64,000 bases of DNA from Cryptomeria japonica (lineage: Eukaryota > Streptophyta > Pinopsida > Cupressales > Cupressaceae): NCBI RefSeq assembly GCF_030272615.1, contig NC_081405.1, forward strand, positions 575,097,752 to 575,161,751. Reading direction: 5' to 3'. The notes below the pieces were generated by a model. It was not told the DNA's origin. It saw only the letters and a list, made by a program, of their open reading frames with translations, and ran no database searches. Made by a program: the position numbers and the translations under genes. Below are positions 32,490-43,819 of the stretch, one piece after another. Each line of letters begins with the position of its first letter. Within the stretch, counting starts at the first letter, position 1.

Positions 32490-35400
32490 TCAATTTAATG
32501 TACCATCTGCATCCTCTCTCTTCTGCAATGCATCTATGATTGCCTCATGCTCTTCTATTGAAAGTAACCACAATACCTTATTAGCATGTCTACCTTTCTA
32601 TCTTTCTAATTTGATGTTTGTTGCCACCACCAAATGAGAATAGTGTATAATCTTCTTTTCTGATTGGTAGTCTTCATAAGCTGGTAAGCCATTCCTTCTT
32701 GTTAATTATTTGCGTAGCCATGTGCCAACTACCACAACAGACCCAACTAGATACTGAAAACCATCATCATCTACTTGATCACATATCAACTTTTTCTTAG
32801 GTTCTACACATCTAGCTAGCCAATACTCAACCTGCTCATCATTATCCTGAGGTGCAACAACAACATACACATGTCCTAGAAATTTTTTTTAGGTACATGT
32901 AGAAATAAAAATTGTTATAATTTATAATTCAAATACAATCATAAATTATATGACATACATAAAAATATATAATTTAAAGTTATAAACAAGAAATTGAATT
33001 AAATTACCAAGTTGTATGAGGACTGAAACATGATCATAATCTTTTTATGCCAATGCATGATCTGGGTCTTCATTTCTTCTAACATCTTCATATTGTGTCT
33101 CACTAGGTGTTAAGGATTTGTGTTTCCATTCTTTGACCCATTCCGTATTCTCGCATTCTTCCCATTCACCTGCAACACAAAATTGACAAAAACAAGCAAG
33201 CTCTCTAGTCCATATAGTCCAAGTGTTAGAATTAAAACTCTTAAATGAATGCCATCTAGCTGACCCATTGATTGTATCACAATCATATCTTGGAAGGATA
33301 TTCTCCTCTTTAACTAGCTAGAAGAAATGTCTAATTGTAGAGTTTTGCCTTGATCCTATGGATAAATTTGCACTACACCAATCCACAATTGCACTTGAAT
33401 TTTTAAATTTAGCCTTTTCCTTGAATTTGAGTTGCTCTCTACAAACGGCTCTCTTAATACATGCGCCGGAACCATCATGTTCTCCTTTCCCATGTTCAGC
33501 CTCAAATAAACTCCACATGTGTTTGATATTTGTTTTCTTATGAATCCTACTCAACCAATAAAACATTCTAGCATTCTTGAATTTCCCTATGCAATTATCA
33601 AACCATATTAGATGTTCTGTCATCTGAATTTCTCTCTCCCTTAAATTCTAAAAAAAGGTCTTGAATCAATACTGGACAAACTCAGATGAGTGTAATTTAT
33701 TATCACTCATATAGAAATGGTACTCTCTCAAAATTTTGTGATCCTCTTCTGTACTATCTAGTGCATGCCTATAGACAATATGGACAAAAATCGATACTTG
33801 CACTAAATTGTAGTAATGTGATTGGACCTCATCTTGTGGTGCAAGCATGTAGCTCTCTACAAAGTCAACAACTGAAAGTATACTACCAACATGAAATCTA
33901 TCCTTGCATATTCAAAACTAACCATCAAGCCATCTAGCATTTTGAGTGTGTTTAACATATTTAGGTATGATGTTACTCTTAAATTCCTTCATAAATGCAT
34001 GAACACTAACTTTTTCAATGACTAGATCGCATCATTTTCCAACCTTTCCATCCTTCAGTGGATACTCAACAGTTTTAAATCTTTTAACATCAACTAATTG
34101 TTGTCCAAAATAATTTGAAAGATTTTCATGCAAACATTCATCCAACAATGCAAGATTGCCACATATATCACATACACCGGAAACACATGCATTGAAAAGC
34201 AAATTTTTCTCATTTAGTGGGTTGGAAAACAAACTTGATATAAACTCCTTTACAGTTTCAGGTCGTATATGCATACCACATTCTTGGAACATTCCAGTAC
34301 TATGTATGGTAACACATATATATCGAAATACATCATAATGGTAGCAAAATTGAACATGAGTTTTGCAACAACATGTGACTCTTTCCTTGTTAATTCGAAC
34401 ATACCAAGGTTTACACTTTTCAAAAGACCTTTGACAATTGCTAATAGTCAACATGTTATCATCCGAAATGTTTTTGTACAATTCAGTTTGAGTTATGTCC
34501 AATAGGTGTTTTGGATGTGGATCACGAATTTTTCACCCACCTCTTAATTTAAGAATATCTCTAACATTAGGTGATACTATCGTATTATCATGCCATAATT
34601 TTTCAATCAAATTTTTGACTTCACCAGTAATTTTCATATTAGACCTTGGTAGCCTACGACTAAAAGTCCACAATTTGTTTGCCAAATCACTTTCAAAATA
34701 AACTCTTCTTTTTACAACTCTTGACAAAGTTTTGCGATAAATATTAATATATCCACTTATGTTACTCACCATTTTTTTATTAGAAGTTGTTTGGCTTACA
34801 AAAGCTATTGTTATTTCCCATCATGTCGCATTTTTATCTTTAGAATGACTTTTCTTTCCAATTGTATCAAAGACGCTAGCAATAGTCGGTACAACTTGTT
34901 TTAAAGACTCGTCTTCTTCTTGGGTTTGACATAAAAGCCTAACTTCTTCATCAATTTTTGTATTTTAGTCATTTTAATTAGTTGTACCATTAATTGACAT
35001 TGAAACCAAAATTTCTTATTTTAAAATTTTTTTCTAAACAATCTATTTGCATGTGTCCTAATCTGTCTCCATGAAACCAAGCCAGGAAGGTTGTCGAGTA
35101 CATCACTTTTAATTTAAAAATTTTCACTCGTTTGATTATCGTTCAAACATGTTTCATTTTCAATTGGTGTTTCCATGTCTACATACACATTATTGGTTTT
35201 AGTTGCAAGTGGATTTTCAATTTCATTTGGAGTTTCAAATTTGGTTTCAATTTCAGTTTCAAGTTGAGATTTAGTTTCATTTGGGGTTTCAATTTGGATT
35301 TTAATTTTAGTTTCAACTTGAGTTCTAATTTCATTTGGGGTTTGATTGTCAATTGGAATTTTATTTAATAAGTAACCTACTTCTACTAAATCACCAATTT

Positions 35401-35776
35401 CTTCATGAGAAAAAACATAGGGTTGTGAAGACATACATGTATCCAATAATGGACTAGAAGATGCACCTGAATTAAATGATTCTATTGTGTTTCCTTCTTA
35501 AGCATTTATGGCCTCATTGATGATCTTCTCTTCTGAAATGATTGTGGAACTTGAAGCTCCTTATCTCACTCTTGATCTTCTCTCTTATTCACGCATTGCC
35601 TCCTTCTCCCTATTTGCTAAAATCTCCCTAGTTGTCAAAACCTTCCTTTGCCTCTTCCTACGTTGATTTGATCCCGTGGCTACACCAAATTTTGAATTCG
35701 AATCGATCTCCTTACCAAATCCACAATAAGACAAACAAAGAGAATGATTAATCAAAATATTCTCTTTGTAGATCAT
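32490..35776 (-). pseudogene. Transposase-like gene (DDE-type, decayed, intron retained)
   Basis: Minus-strand coding remnants from about 35776 to the stop at 32490. Order: basic N-terminus (QRRKRQRKVLTTRE); degenerate repeats of a TPNEI/ETK type (35446-35114); a domain with SRRLPRSNMKITGEVK (34772-34533); a Cys-rich block KPWYVRINKERVTCCCKTHV (about 34400-34340); a possible catalytic region with VDFVESY (about 33870), the HSSEFVQY block, IWFDNCIGKFKNARMFYW (33610-33550) and FEAEHGKGEHDG (about 33500-33465), whose acidic residues are candidate D/D/E positions; and a C-terminal zinc-like block ELACFCQFCVAGEWEECEN (about 33210-33155). A GT-AG intron (32876-33007) precedes the last exon, which ends EEHEAIIDALQKREDADG. 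Frameshifts and stops abound. I recognise the style of plant transposon ORFs but cannot name the superfamily. Confidence 0.65.
32876..33007 (-). other. Intron in the transposase-like gene
   Basis: The minus strand gives CTTG/GTAATTT at the 5' splice site and TTTCTAG/GACATG at the 3' site. Removing the 132 bp joins QL to GHVYVVVAPQDNDEQVEYW. Its presence shows the copy was not retroposed. Confidence 0.6.
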
Positions 35777-35861
35777 ACCTATCGGGCAATGATTGAAAAA
35801 TCATTCAATCATTGGGATTTGTGCTTGTGGGCCAGATTCTAGCTCAATGGATCTTTTCAAA

Positions 35862-35956
35862 AATGGGCGCCCATTATTTAATGAAATGGGTGCCCATTTT
35901 ATAATCAGATGCCCGTTTCACTTTCAATGGTATAAAGTGAAACGGGCGCCCGTTTC
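35862..35956. repeat. Cluster of GGGCGCCC-centred palindromes and a hairpin
   Basis: Within 95 bp: a perfect 14-bp palindrome AATGGGCGCCCATT (35862-35875), a near-perfect AAATGGGTGCCCATTT (35884-35899), a perfect 14-bp stem GCCCGTTTCACTTT/AAAGTGAAACGGGC with a 9-base loop (35911-35947), and a perfect 18-bp palindrome GAAACGGGCGCCCGTTTC (35939-35956). It lies just upstream of the transposase-like ORF start. It may be a promoter/terminus element of that transposon. Confidence 0.8.
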
Positions 35957-35959
35957 TTA

Positions 35960-37629
35960 AAATTAGGGGTGGGAAACAACCCTTAGCATTGTTTTTTGCT
36001 TTAGCATAGGCTTGGTCCCACCAAGCCTATGCTTGGATCTTCAAAATAATGACTAATGTAAAATGACATCAGATTTCTACCTTGGCCTAATTTTTTGAGG
36101 GCTTTCTAATTGAATTTTTTGACGAAACGAAAACCCATTAGAGTTTTCAACATCCTCATTTCAGAAATATAAATTTCATAGTGATAAGATTAATTTTACT
36201 ATTTTTGTATTATTTATTAATCAAAAGTGGAACCTAAACCTAAAATACCAACGTTCACTAAAACTTGAATAACTTTTTTGTTTTTAAGATTTTAGAAAAA
36301 TATATTACATGACATCAATATACATACAATTATTTTAAATATTAAAAATGAAAATTTAAATATGAAATTTTCATCAAATTATGGTGGTCATACACCTGAT
36401 CTTTTGAAAATATACTTTATTGTCAGTTAAAAATTAATTAAAATACATATATTTAAAAACAAAAAATAAGAAAAAATATTTTTGTCAATATTTGGTGTCT
36501 TAGGTATCATTTCCGAGAAAGATTTGCAAAAATTCATTTATTTGTATCAAAAAAGGGTGGTCGTACACATGTATGGTATGGTCCAGAAACAGGCATTTTA
36601 GAAAGCTGGTTTTTAAATATGACTACTAAAAAGGGATTTCTAGCATGTGGGTATTAAAATAAATTACATATTTGAAAACCAGACTCCGAGCACTACATTT
36701 TTTGTTACTGAAGTTTTTTGAGATTCAATCTCTAAGTGCATCAAATTTTGACATCAATCAACAAAAAATTTGAAAAATAGAGAAAACACTTCCACTTTTT
36801 TCCCAAAAATGGGACTCAACTTCTTGCAGCCACCCTTTTTCCTTGTCTGTTTTGAGTAGTGAGTCTAGGTGAATTGAACAAGCTGTAAAGTCTTTTATAG
36901 AGAAAAAAAAAAAATGTTTTAGTGTCAAGCTTTGTACAGGTTCTTGAAGGAGTTATATGTAAATTTAATCCTGTAATAGAAGTAGTATTTTTATTGAAAT
37001 AAAAATAAAATTCTGACTCTTTTCTCTCAATTTAACTGCTTAAATAGAGTTGAAGAATGATAGGGCTTGTGTAGGGACTTTTAAATAAGTAGTTTGGGTT
37101 GGGATTACGAATAAGATATACTATAAGGCAATATTATCTTAGACCTTATACTATTAGATGAAATTATGTCACATTTTTAGTTTACATTTCATATCTTCAG
37201 GTGCCCAATGTAGTAAGGCACTAATCATTGCATCTAAATTGCTTTATTAATCAGGCTTGTGTTGGTTTCATTGATGAGTCACTATAATCTTTTAAATATC
37301 AGAACGTCATTGCTAAAGTTTTCAACTATTTTCTGAGTTGTCCCGCCCATTTCATGCTCTAGTTAGGTCAAGGATCACTGAAGGGTTTTCCATCCTTGAG
37401 CATTATCCCTTTCTATCGAGGTCCTTTTATGAGATAATCTACTTTGTTTTTGGTGAACTGTTGAGTGTGGTGCAAAGATCAGGAAGTTCACTGAAGAGAT
37501 TACCCTCCTGGGTTTTGTAGAGACCAATGTGTAGAAGGATCTTGTATCCTTGTCATAGTTGGTCCAAGCCTGAGGGATATTGATAGTTGGAAGTGGCTTT
37601 TCATTGGTATTTGGAGGAATCAACTTTGT
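35960..37629. other. AT-rich region, no supported gene
   Basis: No coding signal I can support. Two loosely similar strings, GGTGGTCATACACCTGATC (about 36380) and GGTGGTCGTACACATGTAT (about 36556), hint at an internal repeat. The stretch may include the outer part of the upstream DNA transposon. Confidence 0.5.
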
Positions 37630-37659
37630 CTATGCCCTCTGGCAGTGTAAACCCATTTT

Positions 37660-39171
37660 CAGGAAGCAACATCTGTGATAGAGAGGGATAGTTTAATGAA
37701 GCCTAATGTTGAGCGCCTTGTTTTAAGAGAATTCTTAGATAGGAAATATGAACATGTTCTAAAAGAAATATTTAAAATCCAAGTTGATAGCCAAAAGTTA
37801 GTAGATCTCGGGCAGCAAGGTGCTCAGATCCCCAAATCAAATTAGGATAAAGGGAAGCAAAAGGTATCCAATGTCAAAATAAATGACCAAGAATCTTTAA
37901 ACATCCTAGACATAAGTCATGAATTGCCTCAAGATGACATTGAATTGGAGAAGTTTACGATAGAGAGTGAAAATTTTGCTAAAGAGTTAAAAATAATTGA
38001 GATGGAAGCTTCAATAGCATAAATGAAGAGGAAAATTGATTTCCTTAAATTTTCCTCATTAAATAATGCGTCATTTACTGTTGGCCCATTTGATATTCAA
38101 GCCATTACTAATTTGATCCCTATAATATCACAAAGTGTTAGTGCAAGTGTTCTTGTCCAAAATGTTCAAAGTATTCAGAGTACTTGAGTTGCAGTCACTG
38201 GACAGGAAGGCCAAATAACTATTGATAGTAATAGTTAGTCCCCACTTTCTATATTACCTATTGGAGTCACTGCTAGGGATAAAACTAGAATAAAATTCAC
38301 CGGAACTAGTTCTACAGCTAATGTTGCAGGGCAATTCCAGAGAAGACCTATACATTTAGAGAGGTATAGGCAATTGTGTTTTTGATGGTATATAAGGACA
38401 TCCTAACACTATCCCAAATGAAATGAGGGACAAGATAAATAAGTTTGTAGGAAATAATGCTATCATTGGTGAAGAACATTTGAGAAATTTTATAGATAAG
38501 TTGAGTGACTATGAAGTAGAACATGAATATGTTGTCATGAAACTTTTTGTACAATACCTTACTAAAGATGCTAGGGATTGGTATAGAGGATTGCCAACTA
38601 CAAGCATCAATTCTTGGGAATAATTTGAAAAGTTTCAAAGAGAACTATGGTGACAAAACTAATGCAAGTTTAATGTTGAATGAGTTTAACGATAACAAGA
38701 AGTTACCAAATAAATTTGTCACTAGATTCAATATCAGATTTCAAAAGGCTATGCAGAAATTATTTCAATTTCTAAGGTTAGATGAAAATGTTTGTCTAAC
38801 TACATATGTAAATGCGTTTGATGCAAAGATGACATACATCCATAGGGATAAATATCCTGCGAGTCTAAGGGATGCATTCAAGATAGCCATAAATGTTGAA
38901 GGAAATAGGAGAGCTTCTGGTAAGCTTGGGAGAAAGGAGGATCCTAGGTTTTCGAAGAGTCCAAAAGATAAGGTAGAGAAGCCTTTGGGATCAAAACCAA
39001 AAGACAAAGATAAATGGGACAAACTACTTAGTACCTTGAAGGATGTCAAATTAACTATTGCAAAGAATGACAAGGGTTCTCCATTAGAAAATAAATAGTT
39101 CAATAAATTTAACAAACCTCTAAGATTGCAAGATTATCCTTACAAAACAAATTGGAAGGATGGAAAGTCAG
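37660..39171 (+). pseudogene. Gypsy gag of element G (broken)
   Basis: N-terminal charged region (SLMKPNVERLVLREFLDRKY; LGQQGAQIPKSN) with stops at about 37843 and 38021, then a Gln/Ser-rich stretch. The Retrotrans_gag core at 38423-39098 includes LTKDARDWYRGLPTTSINSW, LPNKFVTRFNIRFQKAM and the Lys-rich tail KSPKDKVEKPLGSKPKDKDK. A stop and frameshift occur at about 38622. It ends in LRLQDYPYKTNWKDGKSV exactly where the LTR of F begins. Confidence 0.85.
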
Positions 39172-39500
39172 TGTAGCAACAACAAAATGGATTCAACCAC
39201 AAAACCCTACAACAACAAAGATCCACCATAACATATGAAGATTACCTAAGATAATGCAAATCAAATGAAATCACAAAGATTATACCATCACATGTCCAAT
39301 AGGGTTTGGATCTCCATTCTTCCTATCTCCATTGATCTTGCTTGATATATTTTCTCTCAAGATTTTATGTGTGCAAAAGAGCTTAACAAAGAACGGAAAT
39401 GTGGTTGGAAGTAGGATCGCACATGAAAGTTCAAAAGCGTAGTGTAGTCGAGTCATAAGCAGGGTGCATAGTTAGGGTTTGATAATGAAGGAAGCATCTC

Positions 39501-39508
39501 CTTATATA
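39501..39508 (-). promoter_or_regulatory. TATA box in element F 3' LTR
   Basis: The minus strand reads TATATAAGGAG; the same site is at 50462-50469 in the other LTR. Confidence 0.55.
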
Positions 39509-39657
39509 GAAGACACTATATGAAATGGAGGGATAAGATTGAGAGGTGTAAAAGAGGTCAGCTATGATTAGAGGGTAGGTAGAGGAAATAATAAAATAAT
39601 GAGAGGGTAGGTAGTGTATGAATTAAGAGATGAATGACATGTGTCATAGGTAGAAAA

Positions 39658-39900
39658 GGTTAATGAATTAATTAAATAAATAAAGATTTATTTAATTAAT
39701 AGAAGAAGTGGGATCAATTAAATAAATAAGATATTTATTTAATTCAGGAAAAGAATAATTTAAATAAAAAAATGTATTTATTTAAATGAGAAATAAGGCT
39801 AGAAGAGGATAAATGAATTAATTAAATAAATAAGGATTTATTTAATTAATAGAAGAATTAGGATAAAATGATTAAATAAATAAAATATTTATTTAATTAG
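39658..39900. repeat. Five AT-rich palindromes in the LTR
   Basis: Consecutive imperfect inverted repeats such as AATTAATTAAATAAATAAAG/ATTTATTTAATTAAT and ATTAAATAAATAAGATATTT/ATTTAATTC, each about 33-38 bp, repeated in both LTRs (the second set at about 50618-50860). Confidence 0.75.
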
Positions 39901-39924
39901 ACTAGACAATTTTAGGTGTCTACA

Positions 39925-39942
39925 TTTTTGCCCTCTTTGAGA
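39925..39942 (-). other. Polypurine tract of element F
   Basis: The minus strand reads CTCAAAGAGGGCAAAAA just before TGTAGACACC. Confidence 0.65.
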
Positions 39943-40385
39943 TAATGCAGCTTGTCTCGTTGTTTCAAAGAAGGTAATATGAACTGATACAATGTTGCCC
40001 CAAGATGGGAGTGATATGCCCCCTCGAGAGATTGAATGAACATATGTGAAAAGATCACAGAAAATCTCTCGATAAGAAAGAAAGGCTAGAATGGACTGAC
40101 TAGATAAAGTGACAGAGGCACGGGATAACGAAGACTGACACGAGAGACTAGGGCTAGGGTAGTCTATAAGATTAGAGTGCAGAGAGAGAATAGAGTACCC
40201 ACAGTCAGTAGCGATGGCATTGGTGCATAGATTCGATCGCGTTCATTGATTTTAGAGGCCAACTGATGCAGGAGAGCCAGTGAGTACCACAAAACCTCCT
40301 TGTACTTTGTTGCATTAATTTTTGTCATAAATACATGCCAGGTAGTGCAATAAATGTGCTTTAGGATAATGTCAAAAAATGTCAA

Positions 40386-40705
40386 AGACGTGTAGGCACA
40401 TCTACGTTGGTGCTAGGTGTGTCTATGTTGGCTAGGCGCGTCTAGGTTGGCTAGCCGTGTTTGTGTTTGTGTCAGGCATGTCTATGAATTTAGCAATGTT
40501 TATGTCAAATGCAAACGCATCTATGTTGTGCAGACACGTTTGTGAAATGTGGGTACGTCTGTGTAGGACAGGCGTGTCTATGCAGAGCATAGGCATGTCT
40601 ATGTATTTTAGGCGCATTTGTGCAGAGCAGGCGCGTTTATGAAGTATGTAAGCATGTTTATGTCATGAAGGCGCATTTGTGTCAAAAATGTGCATTTATG
40701 TCTTC
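40386..40705. repeat. Minisatellite of about 20 bp (about 15 copies)
   Basis: Degenerate units of the type AGGCGCGTCTATGTTGT / AGGCATGTCTATGTATTTT succeed one another between the PPT and the antisense ORF. CpG/TpG variation between copies (GCGCGT, GCGCAT, GCATGT) is striking. Confidence 0.7.
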
Positions 40706-40811
40706 TAGGGAAAATTGACAGTTCTCTGATGAACATACACTGTCGATTGGATAAACTGCTAAGAGGATACACTCAAGCAGGTCCTCTAGGGAAGCCTAGG
40801 ATAGATCGAGG

Positions 40812-41175
40812 CACTTTGTGATGAACAGTGAGTACCAAGACATAGTACTTTGTGATGAACAGGAAGTACTAATATATGAGCAACACTTTGTGATGAACAG
40901 GGAGCGCAAAACACATAGTACTTTGTGATGAACAGGGAGTACCACTAGGCTAGAAGCAACACTTTGTGATGAACAGTGAGTGTCACTAGGATAGAAGCAA
41001 CACTTTGTGATGAATAGTGAGTGTCACTAGGATAGAAGCAACACTTTGTGATGAACAGTGAGTGTCACTAGGATAGAAGCAACACTTTGTGATGAATAGT
41101 GAGTGTCACTAGGATATAGTATCATAAGAACTTAAGATAAAAAGTAGCATTTTGTGATGAATAGGGAATGCCACT
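40812..41175. repeat. 41-bp tandem repeat (about 10 copies)
   Basis: Units beginning CACTTTGTGATGAACAGTGA and ending AGGATAGAAGCAA. The last four full copies have an exact 41-bp period; the first four are shorter and more diverged. It lies directly upstream of the antisense ORF. Confidence 0.85.
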
Positions 41176-41209
41176 TTGACTGACACAGTTGATTTTCTTG
41201 ACTGCAGGA

Positions 41210-41768
41210 GTACTTGCCTATGCTGGAGTCACGAGAGAGATTCTCGTAGACTCAGAGGTTATGAAAGGAGCTGGCATTTGAGGACCAAGCTGCCATTGAG
41301 GTTATGGGTTTGCGATTCATTCTATATGTGCCTGAGTTTTGGGTGAACATGGGGTTGTTGACTATGCTAGCTGAGAGATGGCACTCAGAGAATTGTACTT
41401 TCCATTTGCTGATGGGTGAGATGACAGTCACCTTAGAGGATGTATACAGGATACTGCAGATACCGATCGATGGGGAGTTAGTTCCTTATGATCGAGAGGG
41501 AGACAAGGATGCACTGAGATGAGTGTTCCAGGATCTAGGATTGGAGATGAGGGTTGTACATGTGGCATAGGACATGATAACACAAATAGGATTGGTGCTA
41601 CCAGCGGTGCTAGTAGGAGTGATTAGTGGGTTCCTCTGTCTGGATAGGGAGACACGAGGGGTGGTTGCAGAGGATAGAGGGGCTAGGACAGATGATCTTG
41701 GGGCAAGTCTTTCCAAGGCTCAGACTCCATCGAGGCTAGCTAGCTCTGAGGGAGGGAGTTCATTATAG
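41210..41768 (+). pseudogene. Antisense ORF with plant mobile domain
   Basis: Opposite to the F genes. ATG 41304 opens MGLRFILYVPEFWVNMGLLT, LAERWHSENCTFHL, GEMTVTLEDVYRILQIPIDG, ending at a stop at 41520. The sequence goes on in the same frame (VFQDLGLEMR ... LPAVLVGVISG) to 41768. The block WxxExxTFHxxxGEMTxTLEDVxxIL(x)LPxxG is the hallmark of the plant mobile domain (PF10536), a domain shared by host proteins (MAIN/MAIL type) and transposons. A preceding part (about 41215-41300: LPMLESRERFS, RRLRGYERSW) may be its N-terminus. It is a decayed, truncated copy; the role in the element is unknown. Confidence 0.8.
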
Positions 41769-43320
41769 CCTTAGAGGGCTCCCTATGTATCAGTTTTGTA
41801 CCATTTTGTATGATGATGTAGACACCTTTAGGTGATTGTAGCCATATGATTTTGACATCATTGTATCATGACACTTATAATTATATATATGAGATGATTC
41901 ATCTTTGTGGCAGCTATATGCATGCGTACCTATGTGATGAGATGTTTGATGATGTAGGTTTCTATGTGATGGTTATGATATGGATGCAAATATGTACATG
42001 AGGAAATGCAATATTTTTATTCTTTTATGTTTTATATGTTATGCATATGTGAATGTGAATGTATGAAATGTAGATGGATATGATGATGCAAATAACTATT
42101 TACATGATGAGAATATAAAATGTGCTAATATGTGTTGTGTGCAAGATGTGATGTGATTGTGATATCTATATGTATGTATGAAATGCTTAATATGTGGTAA
42201 TGCAGGTGCAACTACATGAAATGCAGATATTTTTGGCATTTCATTATACTCAGTCATGTGATAGTAGGATATACGGACTCAAGAAGGATGATCGAGGTCA
42301 ATCAAGAAAGGGGGATGGAAGATGGAAGATATGAAAGTGAAAGAGCTTCTTGTGCGTTATCATCATTGAGCTTTATTATGGCAAGTAGGTTATGACAATC
42401 GAGGCATATGTTCGACCCAGAAAGTCATTGTACATGTTTGCATGGAGATAAGACAGTCACAAACAAGGAATGCCCCAGTTCATACTAGACTCTTAGTGTC
42501 CTCATATCCTTGGACAAGTCATAGCATTACTAAGAGACAATCCACAGATAGCAAAAGAGAAAATAGGTGACGATACCCCATCCTTGCCTTTCTAGTCTAA
42601 GACATCCTGGAGATAGAATCTCTAGTCAAAGACATCCCAAAAAAGCTAAAAGACATGTCACCAAAAGATAAAAATCAAAAGAAAACCAAGACTTGACACC
42701 AACATTCACTGTAGTCCTCAAGTTTAGTGTCTCTTGTCACTTGTATAAGTCTTATTTGATTGTGGTCAGAATGTTTACTTTCACAAAAAAGATAGATAGT
42801 ACTGAACCATAATGTTGCCTAAGTTTGTTGAAAGATTTGATTTCTTGAAGCCCATTGTTGTTGCTATGTCTCATCTGAAACTAACCAAATCCATGAAACT
42901 AATACTTTATTGTGGAGAAGACGGACTTTATTGTGGATTGTATGTGGATAGACTGAAGGAAAGTGGAAGAAACTATACTCCTCGAAACGTGTGATGCTCT
43001 CAATTCCACACCCATTACTAGATGTAGGATTTTCCTTAGCCACAGATAGGAGCTATTTTATTATGGATGGAAAGCAGTGAAAAGGAAGGTTATTATGAAT
43101 GGCTAACCAATCTTGGGTAGATCAATAACAAGCCATGATGGGAATGGGTAAGTTTATTATGGATGAAGAGGTTGTGAGTTTGTGCAAAGTGAAGGATGAA
43201 ATGGAATCCTGAAGGAGGGAGGAGCAATGTCTCTATGCATGGCACCGATAACCCAATTTTCACCATGGTACTTTCCCAGGGCGCCACCAAAGTGGTTTTC
43301 ACCTTTGGATGAAATTTTTT
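41769..43320. other. Accessory region of element F without gene
   Basis: AT-rich, with many ATG/TG-rich strings such as GATATGTGATG (41880-42220). No reliable ORF. A block GTACTTTCCCAGGGCGCCACC (about 43250-43270) is GC-richer. Confidence 0.5.
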
Positions 43321-43420
43321 TCTTTACTTTTTTTTTTTTTTCAATTTTTTTATTTGTATTTTGATATTTTTTTTTAATTTTTTGTATTTTTTTAATTTTT
43401 TATTTTTTTTGTATTTTTGA
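43319..43420. repeat. T-rich low-complexity tract
   Basis: Long oligo(T) runs (for example about 43329-43341, 43368-43375) interspersed with AATTT and TATTT, just downstream of the integrase end on the element strand (poly-A there). Confidence 0.8.
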
Positions 43421-43439
43421 ATTGGGATACTCTGGAGAG

Positions 43440-43814
43440 CTATGTGTAAAACCTACGAAGGTGCATGCTATTGATAGGATCCTTCAAAGGTTCACCCTCT
43501 ATGGTTGAGAGCTGATATGCACCAGATCCATATGTTGTTGTGATGATGTAAGGACCAAGCCAGTTTGGTTCGAACTTGCCCTTCTTCTCTCTGTCTTGCT
43601 GATTTTTATGATTTTCTTTGAGAACTAAGTCACCTACCTCAAATATGAAAGGATTTGACTTTATGATTTTAGCTGTGACGTTCCTTGACTGAATGATATG
43701 CAGTTCCATCAATTGTCTTCCTTGATGAAGGAACTGAGATAGAATTACTAATGTGTGGACTGTGGAGGCTCGTATGCGTGTCATCTGAAGAAGTTTGGGC
43801 ACCCCTGACAACAA
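43440..43814 (-). pseudogene. Gypsy integrase C-terminal domain of F
   Basis: Minus-strand residues FIFEVGDLVLKENHKNQQDR, GKFEPNWLGPYII, YGSGAYQLSTIEGEPL and NSMHLRRFYT form the SH3-like C-terminal DNA-binding domain of plant gypsy integrases. The HHCC and DDE core that should precede it are missing; upstream sequence (43669-44046) reads instead into SGNTSWTFKGASSWDFVV-like residues. Confidence 0.82.
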
Positions 43815-43819
43815 AGTCC

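Larger units (their letters stand above)
39172..39924 (-). repeat. 3' LTR of element F (753 bp)
   Basis: TGTAGACACC (minus, at 39924) to ...TGCTACA (39172). Lacks about 30 bp near its outer end relative to the other LTR. Contains a TATA box (TATATAAG, 39508-39501) and five AT-rich palindromes. Confidence 0.87.

Noticed and set aside
27900-36700. Terminal inverted repeats for a DNA transposon spanning the convergent gene pair
   Set aside because: No convincing inverted pair was found between the outer flanks by eye; the palindromes at 35862 have no partner on the left side.
37000-37630. Search for the 5' LTR of element G
   Set aside because: No match to the LTR-like sequence at 54715 and no PBS could be found, so the left limit of G is left open.
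40812-41175. Regularly repeated 41-bp units that could suggest a CRISPR array
   Set aside because: The whole unit repeats with no unique spacers, it lies in a plant retroelement, and no cas gene exists here. It is a minisatellite.
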